Source of the DNA: Betaproteobacteria bacterium
GTDB lineage: Bacteria > Pseudomonadota > Gammaproteobacteria > Burkholderiales > Burkholderiaceae_E
DNA: 6,055 bases
Direction: 5' to 3'
NCBI GenBank assembly: GCA_009925965.1
Contig: RFPW01000136.1
Span: 1 to 6,055, forward strand
Shown here: positions 1 to 6,055 of the stretch, piece by piece
How the letters are laid out: every line of letters begins with the position of its first letter
Position numbering within the stretch: the first letter of the stretch is position 1
Made by a program: the position numbers and the translations under genes
The notes under the pieces: generated by a model
Told to the model about the DNA's origin: nothing
Database searches by the model: none
The model's input: the letters and a program-made list of their open reading frames with translations, nothing else

Positions 1-1338
1 CAGTCCGGACGTCTGGCCAAGATGGTGGCCGCCGGACAAATTCAAATTGGCGCGATTCATACCTACCTGGAACTCTTTAGCCGCTATTTCGTGGATTTAA
101 CCCCCCGCGTGTCACTGGTGTGCGCGCAGGCGGCAGACGCACAAGGCAACTTGTTCACCGGACCGAACACCGAAGATACCCCTGCGATTGTCGAGGCGAC
201 CGCGTTCAAAGGTGGCATTGTCATCGCCCAGGTGAACGAGATGCGGGGTGATCTGCCACGGGTTGATATCCCCGGTGACTGGGTTGATTTTGTGGTTCAG
301 GCGCCCACGCCTAACCTGATCGAACCGCTCTTTACACGGGATCCGGCCGCCATTTCTGAAATTCAGATTCTCATGGCGATGATGGCGATCAAGGGGATCT
401 ATGCCGAATATGGCGTGCAGCGCCTCAATCACGGCATTGGTTTCGATACCGCTGCGATTGAATTAATCCTGCCCACTTACGGGGAATCACTGGGTCTGAA
501 GGGCAAAATCTGCAAACACTGGGCACTCAATCCGCACCCTGCGCTGATCCCCGCGATTGAAGCGGGTTGGGTCGAGTCGATTCATTCGTTTGGGTCCGAG
601 TTGGGCATGGAGTCTTATGTTCGTGCCCGTCCAGATGTGTTTTTCACTGGCGCCGATGGCAGCTTGCGCAGCAACCGAGCCCTCTGTCAGGCGGCCGGCC
701 ATTACGCGTGTGACCTGTTCATTGGCTCGACCTTGCAGATTGACCTGAACGGCCACAGCTCGACCGCAACATCGGACCGCATTGCCGGGTTTGGTGGCGC
801 CCCAAATATGGGCGCTGATGCCCGTGGCCGAAGACATGCCTCGCCCGCTTGGCTCAGGGCCGGATCCGAAGCACGACAAGGTCGAACCGGTCAGCATGCG
901 ATGCCGCGCGGCCAAAAGCTCGTGGTCCAGATGGTCGAGACCTTCCGCGAGCACATGCAGCCGGCCTTTGTGGAACGGCTTGACGCTTGGGAACTCGCCG
1001 AACGGGCGAAGATGGAAATCCCGCCCGTGATGATTTACGGGGATGACCTGACGCATATCCTGACTGAAGAAGGGATCGCCAACCTCCTCTTGTGCCGCAG
1101 CGACGAAGATCGCGAACAAGCTATTCGGGGCGTTGCTGGTTTCACGCCCGTGGGGCTCGCCCGAGATCATCGCCTCGTCGAGAACCTGCGCGACCGCGGC
1201 GTGATTCGTCGGGCCGAAGACCTGGGCATCGATCAGCGTCAGGCGAGCCGCAGTCTTTTGGCCGCGCGCAACATGCGAGATTTGGTTCGTGCCTCGGGCG
1301 GCCTTTACAACCCGCCCAAGCGTTTTCGTAACTGGTAA
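1..1338 (+). CDS. mdcA: Malonate decarboxylase alpha subunit (acetyl-S-ACP:malonate ACP transferase), 5'-truncated by window edge
   Basis: MdcA swaps the acetyl group on the acyl carrier protein for malonate, releasing acetate and regenerating malonyl-S-ACP (EC 2.3.1.187 by family). It is a cytoplasmic part of the decarboxylase complex. The reading frame is open from the first base. An ATG at 22 exists, but the residues before it read as normal protein and the family is about 550 residues long; 445 are visible, so roughly 100 N-terminal residues lie outside the window. Family-typical stretches are GFGGAPNMG (window codons 263-271) followed by GRRH, then KLVVQMVETF, PPVMIYGDD, HILTEEGIANLLLCR, GVAGFTPVG and the C-terminal GGLYNPPKRFRNW. 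The frame shows no break. The stretch between PAWL and KLVVQM (about 855-915) is the least conserved part to my eye. mdcC starts 24 bp downstream, which supports co-transcription. I am very confident of the family. Confidence 0.96.
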   Translation, partial: QSGRLAKMVAAGQIQIGAIHTYLELFSRYFVDLTPRVSLVCAQAADAQGNLFTGPNTEDTPAIVEATAFKGGIVIAQVNEMRGDLPRVDIPGDWVDFVVQAPTPNLIEPLFTRDPAAISEIQILMAMMAIKGIYAEYGVQRLNHGIGFDTAAIELILPTYGESLGLKGKICKHWALNPHPALIPAIEAGWVESIHSFGSELGMESYVRARPDVFFTGADGSLRSNRALCQAAGHYACDLFIGSTLQIDLNGHSSTATSDRIAGFGGAPNMGADARGRRHASPAWLRAGSEARQGRTGQHAMPRGQKLVVQMVETFREHMQPAFVERLDAWELAERAKMEIPPVMIYGDDLTHILTEEGIANLLLCRSDEDREQAIRGVAGFTPVGLARDHRLVENLRDRGVIRRAEDLGIDQRQASRSLLAARNMRDLVRASGGLYNPPKRFRNW

Positions 1339-1362
1339 ACAACTGGTCAGTCCGGAACCCAC

Positions 1363-1674
1363 ATGGAAACCCTGGAATTTGCCCTGGAAGGGCGGCAATC
1401 GGTACCCGACTTCGAGGCGATTCTGGTCGGCGTCGTGGGTTCGGGCAACCTCGAAGTGTTGGTCGAAAAAGGTCCCGACCCGGCGCGCTGCACCTATTCA
1501 ATCCATACTTCGGCGGCCGGTTTTGGCGCGATCTGGGCCGCAGTGATTCAAAGCTTTCAGGCCCGGCACCAGCTTGGCGGTGTTGCGGTTTCTATTAACG
1601 ACATGGGCGCCACGCCCGCGGTCGTGAGCCTTCGACTCGACCAGGCAGCTGCGTCCATTCCCCGCTTAGCCTGA
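1363..1674 (+). CDS. mdcC: Malonate decarboxylase delta subunit (acyl carrier protein)
   Basis: This 103-residue protein is the dedicated acyl carrier of malonate decarboxylase. It is not a phosphopantetheine ACP: the family carries 2'-(5''-phosphoribosyl)-3'-dephospho-CoA on a serine, linked through a phosphodiester bond. The motif VGVVGSGNLEVLVEK (residues 22-36) matches the family attachment region, and Ser27 is the likely modified residue (inferred by similarity to the Ser25 region of the Klebsiella protein). The C-terminal part, with INDMGATPAVVSLRL, is also typical. Length is normal for the family (about 100 residues). The start ATG at 1363 gives the expected N-terminus METLEF; the 24 bp upstream contain only a weak purine-rich candidate (GGAAC), so initiation may depend on coupling to mdcA. 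It is followed after 25 bp by mdcD. Confidence 0.96.
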   Translation: METLEFALEGRQSVPDFEAILVGVVGSGNLEVLVEKGPDPARCTYSIHTSAAGFGAIWAAVIQSFQARHQLGGVAVSINDMGATPAVVSLRLDQAAASIPRLA

Positions 1675-1684
1675 CCTGACTTGT

Positions 1685-1694
1685 GAACCGGTTC
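1685..1694. repeat. 10-bp perfect palindrome in the mdcC-mdcD gap
   Basis: GAACCGGTTC reads the same on both strands and sits 5 bp before the mdcD start codon, in a 25-bp gap without a clear ribosome binding site. It could form only a loop-less stem, so an RNA hairpin is unlikely. It could equally be chance in GC-rich DNA. No function is assigned. Confidence 0.3.
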
Positions 1695-1699
1695 GACGC

Positions 1700-2593
1700 A
1701 TGAATCCACACTTGAGTTTCGCCGAACTGAACGCGCGCGAGCGCGTTATCCAGTTGCTGGATCCTGGATCGTTTCGCGAAATGTTGGGGCCTGCCGAGCG
1801 CATCGTCAGCCCCCATCTCTCATTGCTGGGCGTCCCTTACGCCTTCGATGATGGTGTTGTCATCGGGAGTGGCCTGCTCCAAAACCAGCCCGTACTGATC
1901 GCCGCTCAGGAGGGGCGGTTCATGGGCGGTGGCGTCGGAGAGGTTCATGGGGCCAAGCTGGTGGGGCTACTGCAACGGGCCTTGCAGGTTCGCCCGGCGG
2001 CGGTCTTTGTGCTGGCCGAGTCCGGGGGGGTGCGCCTGCATGAGGCCAATGCGGGTTTGATTGCAGTCTCCGAAGTCATGCGAGCTGTTCTGGACGTGCG
2101 TGCAGCGGGCATCCCGGTCGTCATGCTGATTGGTGGCGCCAATGGGTGTTTTGGCGGCATGGGTCTGATTGCGCGATGCGCCGATCATGTGGTGATGAGC
2201 GATCAGGCCCGGATGTCGATGTCCGGTCCGGAAGTGATTGAGTCGTCCCATGGTGTAGAAGAGTTCGATTCTCGTGATCGCGCGCTGGTGTGGCGCACCA
2301 CCGGTGGCAAGCACCGCTATTTGATGGGCGACTGCGACTGGTTGGTCGAAGACGACCTGGACGCATTTCGGGACGTCGCGATCGCGCTTCTCGGACAGAG
2401 CAAGGTCCTGACACTGCAGAGTTTGCTCGATGAACAGCGGATGCTGACCGATCGATTATCCCAAGTCGGTGACTGTGATGAGGCCACCGAAATCTGGCAG
2501 CATTTCGGGGTGCAAACCCCTGATCGGGTGGCGGATATGGATGCCGAACAGCTTCGGGCGTTGAACGCCTCACAGGTGAAGGGAATCTCATGA
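1700..2593 (+). CDS. mdcD: Malonate decarboxylase beta subunit (carboxyltransferase-like)
   Basis: MdcD and MdcE together form the decarboxylase that converts malonyl-S-ACP to acetyl-S-ACP and CO2, without biotin or sodium translocation. The 297-residue protein has the crotonase/carboxyltransferase fold signals expected of the AccD-like half: MGGGVGEVHGAKL (residues 75-87), ESGGVRLHEANAG (107-119), and GGANGCFGGMG (145-155), whose glycine-rich backbone is the probable oxyanion hole region, then MSMSGPEVIE. The N-terminal zinc finger of AccD is absent, as is normal for MdcD. Length is close to the family norm (about 280-300). The ATG at 1700 has no evident Shine-Dalgarno sequence. The TGA stop overlaps the mdcE start codon in an ATGA. 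A run of seven G at 2024-2030 lies inside the ESGGV motif; the frame across it is intact. Confidence 0.96.
   Translation: MNPHLSFAELNARERVIQLLDPGSFREMLGPAERIVSPHLSLLGVPYAFDDGVVIGSGLLQNQPVLIAAQEGRFMGGGVGEVHGAKLVGLLQRALQVRPAAVFVLAESGGVRLHEANAGLIAVSEVMRAVLDVRAAGIPVVMLIGGANGCFGGMGLIARCADHVVMSDQARMSMSGPEVIESSHGVEEFDSRDRALVWRTTGGKHRYLMGDCDWLVEDDLDAFRDVAIALLGQSKVLTLQSLLDEQRMLTDRLSQVGDCDEATEIWQHFGVQTPDRVADMDAEQLRALNASQVKGIS
2578..2584 (+). promoter_or_regulatory. Ribosome binding site of mdcE
   Basis: GAAGGGA lies 5 bp before the ATG at 2590, inside the end of mdcD. It is the only convincing Shine-Dalgarno-like sequence I can see in the operon, and it supports the ATGA-overlap start of mdcE. Confidence 0.55.
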
Positions 2594-3291
2594 ACTGGCA
2601 GGCTTTATCGCTCGCCCTCTTTGGCGAATTACATGCCATTGCCCGCACCGGGGATGTGATCCACGGGACCGCTCAGTTGGGGCCCGAGTTGACCATCGCA
2701 GTCGTAGGGACCGCCGACCATGCAGCGATCGGCGTGGAAACGGCACTGGCGCAGGCCCAGTTTGTTCTGGACACGGTGGTCAACCATCCGGGCCGGCCAA
2801 TTCTGTTGCTCGTCGATACGCAAGGCCAGCGCTTGCGCCGGCGCGATGAACTCCTGGGCCTCAATCGCTATATGGCACATCTGGGGTGCTGTGTGGATTT
2901 TGCTCGTCGCAGTGGCCACCGCGTTGTTGGCCTGGTGTATGACCAGGCCTTGTCGGGCGGCTTTATTACGTCGGGTTTAATGGCTGACGCGTGCTACGCG
3001 TTGCCCGAAGCCGAGATCCGTGTCATGCGCATTCCGGCGATGAGTCGGGTCACCAAGATCAGCGAAGATCTGTTGGAGGCTTTATCACTGACGAACCCCG
3101 TGTTTGCGCCGGGGGTCGCTAACTATGTGGCGATGGGTGGTATTCAGGCGCTCTGGAGTGGAGATCTGAAGCAGGACCTTCTCGATGCGTTGGCCGCGAC
3201 AAATACCGTCGATGCTCGAGCCACCTTAGGGGCAGAACGCGGTGGCAGAGCGCTTGCGGCTCGCGTTGTTCAGCAGGTCCTGGTGGCCTAG
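2590..3291 (+). CDS. mdcE: Malonate decarboxylase gamma subunit (carboxyltransferase-like)
   Basis: MdcE is the partner of MdcD in the decarboxylase core and resembles the AccA-like half of acyl-CoA carboxylases. The 233 residues contain the family pattern PILLLVDTQGQRLRRRDELLGLNRYMAHL in the first half, LSGGFITSGLMAD (residues 121-133) with a Gly-Gly that probably contributes an oxyanion hole, then IRVMRIPAMSRVTKI and a C-terminal NPVFAPGVANYVAMGG. The start overlaps the mdcD stop by 4 bp (ATGA) and has a good ribosome binding site, so the two subunits are probably made in matched amounts by coupled translation. The gene ends in TAG at 3289. The frame stays open for 13 more codons beyond it (Phe-Ile-Gly-Ile-Asp and Ile-Gly repeats) to a TGA at 3331, which hints that the stop may once have lain further downstream. 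Confidence 0.95.
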   Translation: MNWQALSLALFGELHAIARTGDVIHGTAQLGPELTIAVVGTADHAAIGVETALAQAQFVLDTVVNHPGRPILLLVDTQGQRLRRRDELLGLNRYMAHLGCCVDFARRSGHRVVGLVYDQALSGGFITSGLMADACYALPEAEIRVMRIPAMSRVTKISEDLLEALSLTNPVFAPGVANYVAMGGIQALWSGDLKQDLLDALAATNTVDARATLGAERGGRALAARVVQQVLVA

Positions 3292-3294
3292 TTC

Positions 3295-3324
3295 ATCGGC
3301 ATCGACATCGGCATCGGCATCGGC
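3295..3324 (+). repeat. Five tandem copies of a 6-bp unit between mdcE and mdcG
   Basis: Five consecutive hexamers ATCGGC (the second is ATCGAC) fill two thirds of the 45-bp gap between the mdcE stop and the mdcG start. They are in register with the mdcE frame and would read as Ile-Gly/Ile-Asp after its TAG. Copy number could vary by polymerase slippage, which would change the spacing to mdcG without touching a coding frame. Confidence 0.9.
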
Positions 3325-3336
3325 GCGCGCTGAGCC

Positions 3337-3999
3337 ATGAACGCCCTTCAGCGTAACGGCTTGGTTTGGCTCACGACCTCCGGCTGGGACCGGGTCCTTG
3401 CCAGTGACTGCGATGTGCAGGCGCTCAGCATCCTGCATCACTGGGCGTTGCGGGCTCTGCCGCTGGTGGTTTGCCGGCAACGCGTTGAGAATTTCCCCCC
3501 TACGATCAGCCTTGGGCTTCCTGCCCCCTCCGTTTGGGATCGGCGCAAACTCGCGCTCGAAGTGACGCCCGATGAGGTGGACCGCGCGGGATGGTTTCCG
3601 ACTTTGGAACAACTCAAACAACTAAAACAGTTTGAACAATTCGAACAATTTGAACCACGCGAGGCCTTCGCTGCCGCGATCAACAAAATACGTTCAAATG
3701 CCGCAGGCTTTGACGGACCCATTCAAGTCTATGGTTCGTTTGGATGGGAGGCCTTAACGGACATGAGTTATGTGCGACCTGGTTCGGATTTGGATTTGCG
3801 CGTTCTGGTGCCGGATCACGGGATGGCCGCAGCGGTGTCCCGGGCATTGAATGCGCTGCAACTGCCCATGCGGGTGGATGGTGAGCTCGCGTTTCCGGAT
3901 GGAAGCGCGATCGCCTGGCGTGAATACCTGCAGTGGACCGAACGGAAAGTGGATCGCATGCTGGTCAAAAGTCGAACCTCAGTTGTTTTCATCGAATGA
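3337..3999 (+). CDS. mdcG: Malonate decarboxylase holo-ACP synthase (phosphoribosyl-dephospho-CoA transferase)
   Basis: MdcG transfers the phosphoribosyl-dephospho-CoA moiety from the triphosphate precursor made by MdcB onto the MdcC serine, releasing pyrophosphate (EC 2.7.7.66 by family). The 220-residue protein has the N-terminal MdcG region (LVWLTT at the start, PLVVCRQ, LGLPAPSVWDRRKLAL) and a C-terminal nucleotidyltransferase domain. The latter shows YGSFGWEAL (residues 132-140) and, about 18 residues after the Gly-Ser, GSDLDLRV with Asp151 and Asp153 as the probable metal-binding catalytic pair. The two halves are joined by a low-complexity linker of six tripeptides (residues 90-107). 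An in-frame TGA at 3331 makes the ATG at 3337 the earliest start; no clear ribosome binding site precedes it. The stop overlaps the mdcB start (ATGA). Confidence 0.94.
   Translation: MNALQRNGLVWLTTSGWDRVLASDCDVQALSILHHWALRALPLVVCRQRVENFPPTISLGLPAPSVWDRRKLALEVTPDEVDRAGWFPTLEQLKQLKQFEQFEQFEPREAFAAAINKIRSNAAGFDGPIQVYGSFGWEALTDMSYVRPGSDLDLRVLVPDHGMAAAVSRALNALQLPMRVDGELAFPDGSAIAWREYLQWTERKVDRMLVKSRTSVVFIE
3604..3657 (+). repeat. Six degenerate 9-bp repeats coding an (L/F)-(E/K)-Q linker in mdcG
   Basis: Six tandem 9-bp units encode LEQ, LKQ, LKQ, FEQ, FEQ and FEP at MdcG residues 90-107. Units differ mostly at third positions and between Leu and Phe codons, so the array is partly diverged. It is A/T-richer than the surrounding gene. 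It lies between the two conserved regions of MdcG, where a variable linker would be tolerated. Gain or loss of a unit keeps the frame. Confidence 0.92.
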
Positions 4000-4931
4000 A
4001 GGTCGATTCCGAACGCCTGGCCGTTCAGCCATCTTTAATTCAAATTTCTCAGGGTGCTGTTCGGGCCTTGCATGCGGAACTGGCACTCGAACCCAAGCCA
4101 GGCCTGGTGTCCTACCGAGACAACGGGAGCCACTCCGACATGAATGCCAGCACGCTCTTTAAGAGCTTGTTTGCGTTACGCGGTTTTTTTGGTGAGGTTG
4201 CCCGCGCGGGCTGGCAAACACGTCCCCTCGCAGAGTTGCAGTCGCTCGGGTTGCTTGCAGAGGCCCGGATGCTCAAATCGACTGGTGGAATCAACACCCA
4301 TCGGGGAGCGATTTTTTCGCTGGGTCTGCTCTGCGCGGCAGGAGGATTGTTGGCCGCCCAACGATCGATCTTCAGTGCGGTGCGTGTGCGCGAGGCGCTC
4401 CTGGACCAGTGGGGCGAGTCATTGCGATCAAGGGCGGCGCAGGCCCGTTGCTCGAGCGCTTTATGTATGGGCCAACCAAGCAACGGCCAACTCAGCAACG
4501 GCCAACGCGTTGCCCAGCGTTTCCAACTCCGAAGCGCCCCTGAGGAGGCCGCGGAAGGTTTTCCAACGCTCTTTGAGGTGGCCTTGCCCGCATTGCAAGA
4601 GGCGATTGCGCTCGGCATGCCACCGCGCGCTGCGAAAGTGCACTGCCTTTTTGCCACCATGGCGGCGTTGGATGACACCAATGTGGCGCATCGTGGCGGA
4701 CGTGAAGCAATGGATTTTGTGAAGGGGCAGGCGACCGGTTTTATCGAATCGGGCAGTGTTTGGCAGCTTGATTGGTTGAATCAGGCGCGGCACATTCATG
4801 CCGAGTTTGTTGAACGGCGACTGTCGCCAGGTGGCGCTGCGGACATGCTGGCCTGCGCCTGTTGGGTCCGAGAGATGGAAGGTCTGGCGGGTCAAGATTT
4901 CGCTTCATTGAAGACGCGACCAGTCTTGTGA
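3996..4931 (+). CDS. mdcB: Triphosphoribosyl-dephospho-CoA synthase
   Basis: MdcB (CitG family) couples ATP and 3'-dephospho-CoA to form 2'-(5''-triphosphoribosyl)-3'-dephospho-CoA, releasing adenine (EC 2.4.2.52 by family). This is the precursor of the MdcC prosthetic group. Family motifs are KPGLVSYRDNGSHSDMNAS (residues 34-52), GINTHRGAIFSLGLL (98-112) and DDTNVAHRGG (226-235). I chose the ATG at 3996 (311 residues), which overlaps the mdcG stop in an ATGA. The longer possible start at 3933 would add 21 residues lying wholly inside mdcG and unlike the family. No ribosome binding site is visible, so coupling to mdcG is likely. The protein is slightly long for the family; part of the excess is a small Q-P/L-S-N-G duplication near residues 160-170. 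It ends in TGA, overlapping the GTG of mdcH. Confidence 0.94.
   Translation: MKVDSERLAVQPSLIQISQGAVRALHAELALEPKPGLVSYRDNGSHSDMNASTLFKSLFALRGFFGEVARAGWQTRPLAELQSLGLLAEARMLKSTGGINTHRGAIFSLGLLCAAGGLLAAQRSIFSAVRVREALLDQWGESLRSRAAQARCSSALCMGQPSNGQLSNGQRVAQRFQLRSAPEEAAEGFPTLFEVALPALQEAIALGMPPRAAKVHCLFATMAALDDTNVAHRGGREAMDFVKGQATGFIESGSVWQLDWLNQARHIHAEFVERRLSPGGAADMLACACWVREMEGLAGQDFASLKTRPVL
4471..4506 (+). repeat. 15-bp tandem duplication within mdcB
   Basis: Two 15-bp units (4471-4485 and 4486-4500, differing at two bases) are followed by a 6-bp partial third copy. In frame they encode QPSNG, QLSNG and Q at about residues 160-170 of MdcB. They lie in a poorly conserved stretch between the GINTHRG and DDTNVAHRGG motifs, probably a surface loop. 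The high identity of the copies suggests a recent event. Confidence 0.9.
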
Positions 4932-5842
4932 GCTACGCATTGGTTTTTGCTGGGCAAGGCAATCAGCATCCGCAAATGATGCCGTGGCTGACCGTCGAGC
5001 AGAACCCATCAGCCGCCCTCCTCGAAATGGAGCGGGTGGTGGGTGCCGCCTGGCGCACAACCCTGGAGAATCAAGCGCTGCGCAGCAAAGGTGGTTTTGC
5101 CCAGCCATTGGTGGTTGGCACGGCATTGGCCGCCTGGGCCTTGCTCAAACCTCTACTGCCCCGCACGCCGACGGTGGTGGCGGGTTATAGCGTCGGCGAA
5201 TTGGCGGCTTTTGCCAGTGCTGGCGTGATTTCGGTTGAGACCGCGATGGGTCTTGCAACGCGCCGGGCCGACTGGATGGACCGTTCGGTTCGAGGTGATA
5301 GCACTAGCGGCCTGATGTCGATCTCTGGCTTGCCCGTTCGTTCTGTTCTGGAGCAATTCCCCAGGCTCCATTGCGCAATTTTGATCGACTTCGACCACGC
5401 TATTTTTGGAGCCTTGAGCGGTGACCTCGACCAGGCCCAAACCGAATTGGCGGGCACAAGTGCAATTTGTAAAAGGCTCGCGATCGATGTGGCATCGCAT
5501 ACACCGTTGATGGCTGCTGCATCCGAAGGATTTTCCGAGGTGCTCAATGCGGTGAGCTTTTATCCACCAGAGTTTCCGATCGTTCTCAATGCTCGAGCGA
5601 CGCTCAGTCGTCGGGTCAGTGAACTGAAAACGGCACTCGGTGCACAACTTTGTATGACGATTGACTGGGCAGCCTGTATGGACGCGATTGCCGAACGCGG
5701 CGTTCATTGCGTTCTCGAAATCGGCCCCAACAGCGCCCTGGCCAGTCTTTGGAACCGCAGGCATCCAACGATTCCTGCGAGATCAATCGAAGAGTTTAAA
5801 AATCCTCGAGGGGCGGCTGCGTGGGTTCAAAGTCACGCTTGA
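4928..5842 (+). CDS. mdcH: Malonyl-CoA:ACP transacylase of malonate decarboxylase
   Basis: MdcH transfers malonyl from malonyl-CoA to the MdcC prosthetic-group thiol and so activates the enzyme for its first turnover (FabD-like, EC 2.3.1.39 type). I chose the GTG at 4928 (304 residues): it overlaps the mdcB stop in a GTGA and gives the N-terminus [13 protein letters not shown], which matches the FabD family start. An ATG at 4862 is possible but would add 22 non-homologous residues inside mdcB. Key residues by FabD logic are GQGNQ near the N-terminus, Ser88 in [14 protein letters not shown] (nucleophile), Arg113 in TRRADWM (carboxylate binding) and His191 in VASHTPLM (catalytic base). The C-terminal [10 protein letters not shown] is typical of acyltransferases. 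Length is normal. Co-transcription and the mdc neighbours separate it from the fatty-acid fabD gene. Confidence 0.94.
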   Translation: MSYALVFAGQGNQHPQMMPWLTVEQNPSAALLEMERVVGAAWRTTLENQALRSKGGFAQPLVVGTALAAWALLKPLLPRTPTVVAGYSVGELAAFASAGVISVETAMGLATRRADWMDRSVRGDSTSGLMSISGLPVRSVLEQFPRLHCAILIDFDHAIFGALSGDLDQAQTELAGTSAICKRLAIDVASHTPLMAAASEGFSEVLNAVSFYPPEFPIVLNARATLSRRVSELKTALGAQLCMTIDWAACMDAIAERGVHCVLEIGPNSALASLWNRRHPTIPARSIEEFKNPRGAAAWVQSHA

Positions 5843-6055
5843 TCCGCCACCCAATCCCCCGACTTGCCTCCGTGCTTTTCCAGCAAGCGCACGTCGGTGA
5901 TGACCATGCCGCGGTCCGCCGCTTTGCACATGTCATAAATCGTGAGCAGACCGACCTGAACGGCGCAGAGCGCTTCCATTTCGACGCCGGTTTTTCCGGT
6001 GCATTCGGCCGTGGCGGTGCAGTGAACCGAGTGGTTCGCCGTGTCGACTTCAAAT
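5833..6055 (-). CDS. moaC: Cyclic pyranopterin monophosphate synthase MoaC, 3' part only
   Basis: MoaC converts 3',8-cyclo-7,8-dihydroguanosine 5'-triphosphate to cyclic pyranopterin monophosphate, an early step of molybdenum cofactor synthesis (EC 4.6.1.17). Read on the minus strand from the window edge, the frame gives 73 residues ending at TGA (5835-5833). Recognisable family segments are [27 protein letters not shown] and [14 protein letters not shown]. The pair Asp and Lys in DMCK corresponds to the catalytic Asp128/Lys131 region of the E. coli enzyme. Family length is about 160 residues, so over half lies beyond the window. This frame differs from a longer open minus-strand frame over the same bases, which encodes no recognisable protein. 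The gene is convergent to mdcH and shares its last 10 bp with it. No functional link to malonate use is implied. Confidence 0.95.
   Translation of the reverse strand, partial: FEVDTANHSVHCTATAECTGKTGVEMEALCAVQVGLLTIYDMCKAADRGMVITDVRLLEKHGGKSGDWVADQA

Noticed and set aside
820..915. Possible frameshift in mdcA, because the PAWL to KLVVQM stretch looks less conserved
   Set aside because: The same frame resumes family-typical sequence on both sides without a stop, and this region is naturally variable in MdcA.
487..1398. Long open minus-strand frame (303 codons) opposite mdcA
   Set aside because: It lies wholly antisense to a clearly conserved mdcA/mdcC region, its translation resembles no family I know, and open antisense frames are common in GC-rich coding DNA.
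2121..2648. Minus-strand frame of 175 codons opposite mdcD/mdcE
   Set aside because: The translation is Arg/Pro/Ser-rich shadow sequence with no recognisable motif, antisense to conserved coding regions.
3295..3324. CRISPR-like or phage-attachment interpretation of the hexamer array
   Set aside because: The units are 6 bp, directly adjacent and without spacers, so this is a simple sequence repeat.
4144..4722. Plus-strand frame of 192 codons within mdcB
   Set aside because: It overlaps the mdcB frame, which carries the KPGLV, GINTHRG and DDTN motifs; this alternative is Arg/Cys-rich and unlike any family.
5796..6053. Minus-strand frame of 85 codons at the right edge
   Set aside because: It is an Arg/Thr-rich shadow in the wrong frame of moaC; the true MoaC frame over the same bases gives the conserved YDMCKA and LLEK motifs.
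1..6055. tRNA or rRNA genes, insertion sequences, riboswitches, or a novel defence or mobile system
   Set aside because: The window is almost fully filled by conserved mdc genes and moaC; I saw no transposase, terminal inverted repeats, cloverleaf or unexplained gene.

Overview
The window carries most of a biotin-independent malonate decarboxylase (Mdc) operon on the + strand, followed by the 3' end of a convergent moaC gene on the - strand. The order is mdcA (5' end cut by the window edge), mdcC, mdcD, mdcE, mdcG, mdcB, mdcH. Base composition is GC-rich (roughly 60% by eye). Together with this gene set, it suggests a proteobacterium, probably gamma or beta; the sequence does not fix the genus. 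From memory, the order A-C-D-E-G-B-H resembles the Acinetobacter-type arrangement rather than the one with mdcB between mdcA and mdcC.

Layout: 1-1338 is the alpha subunit (ACP transferase); 1363-1674 the delta subunit (acyl carrier protein); 1700-2593 and 2590-3291 the beta and gamma decarboxylase subunits; 3337-3999 the enzyme that attaches the prosthetic group; 3996-4931 the enzyme that makes the prosthetic-group precursor; 4928-5842 the malonyl-CoA:ACP transacylase that charges the carrier; 5833-6055 (minus) the C-terminal part of MoaC (molybdenum cofactor synthesis). Gaps are 0-45 bp. Three junctions overlap by 4 bp (ATGA, ATGA, GTGA), as expected for one translationally coupled transcript. 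No intergenic stretch exceeds 50 bp.

How the genes work together: MdcB makes 2'-(5''-triphosphoribosyl)-3'-dephospho-CoA, and MdcG transfers it to a serine of MdcC. MdcH loads malonyl onto the thiol of this group. MdcD/MdcE decarboxylate malonyl-S-ACP to acetyl-S-ACP and CO2. MdcA then exchanges acetyl for a new malonate, releasing acetate and closing the cycle. The malonate transporter (mdcL/M or mdcF) and the LysR-type regulator (mdcR) usually linked to such operons are not in the window and may lie upstream.

I see no undescribed system here: every gene belongs to a known family. The unusual features are local. Three in-frame short tandem repeats (6-, 9- and 15-bp units) lie within about 1.2 kb across mdcE-mdcG-mdcB. 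There are few recognisable ribosome binding sites, and the mdcH and moaC 3' ends overlap by 10 bp with no room for a terminator between them.
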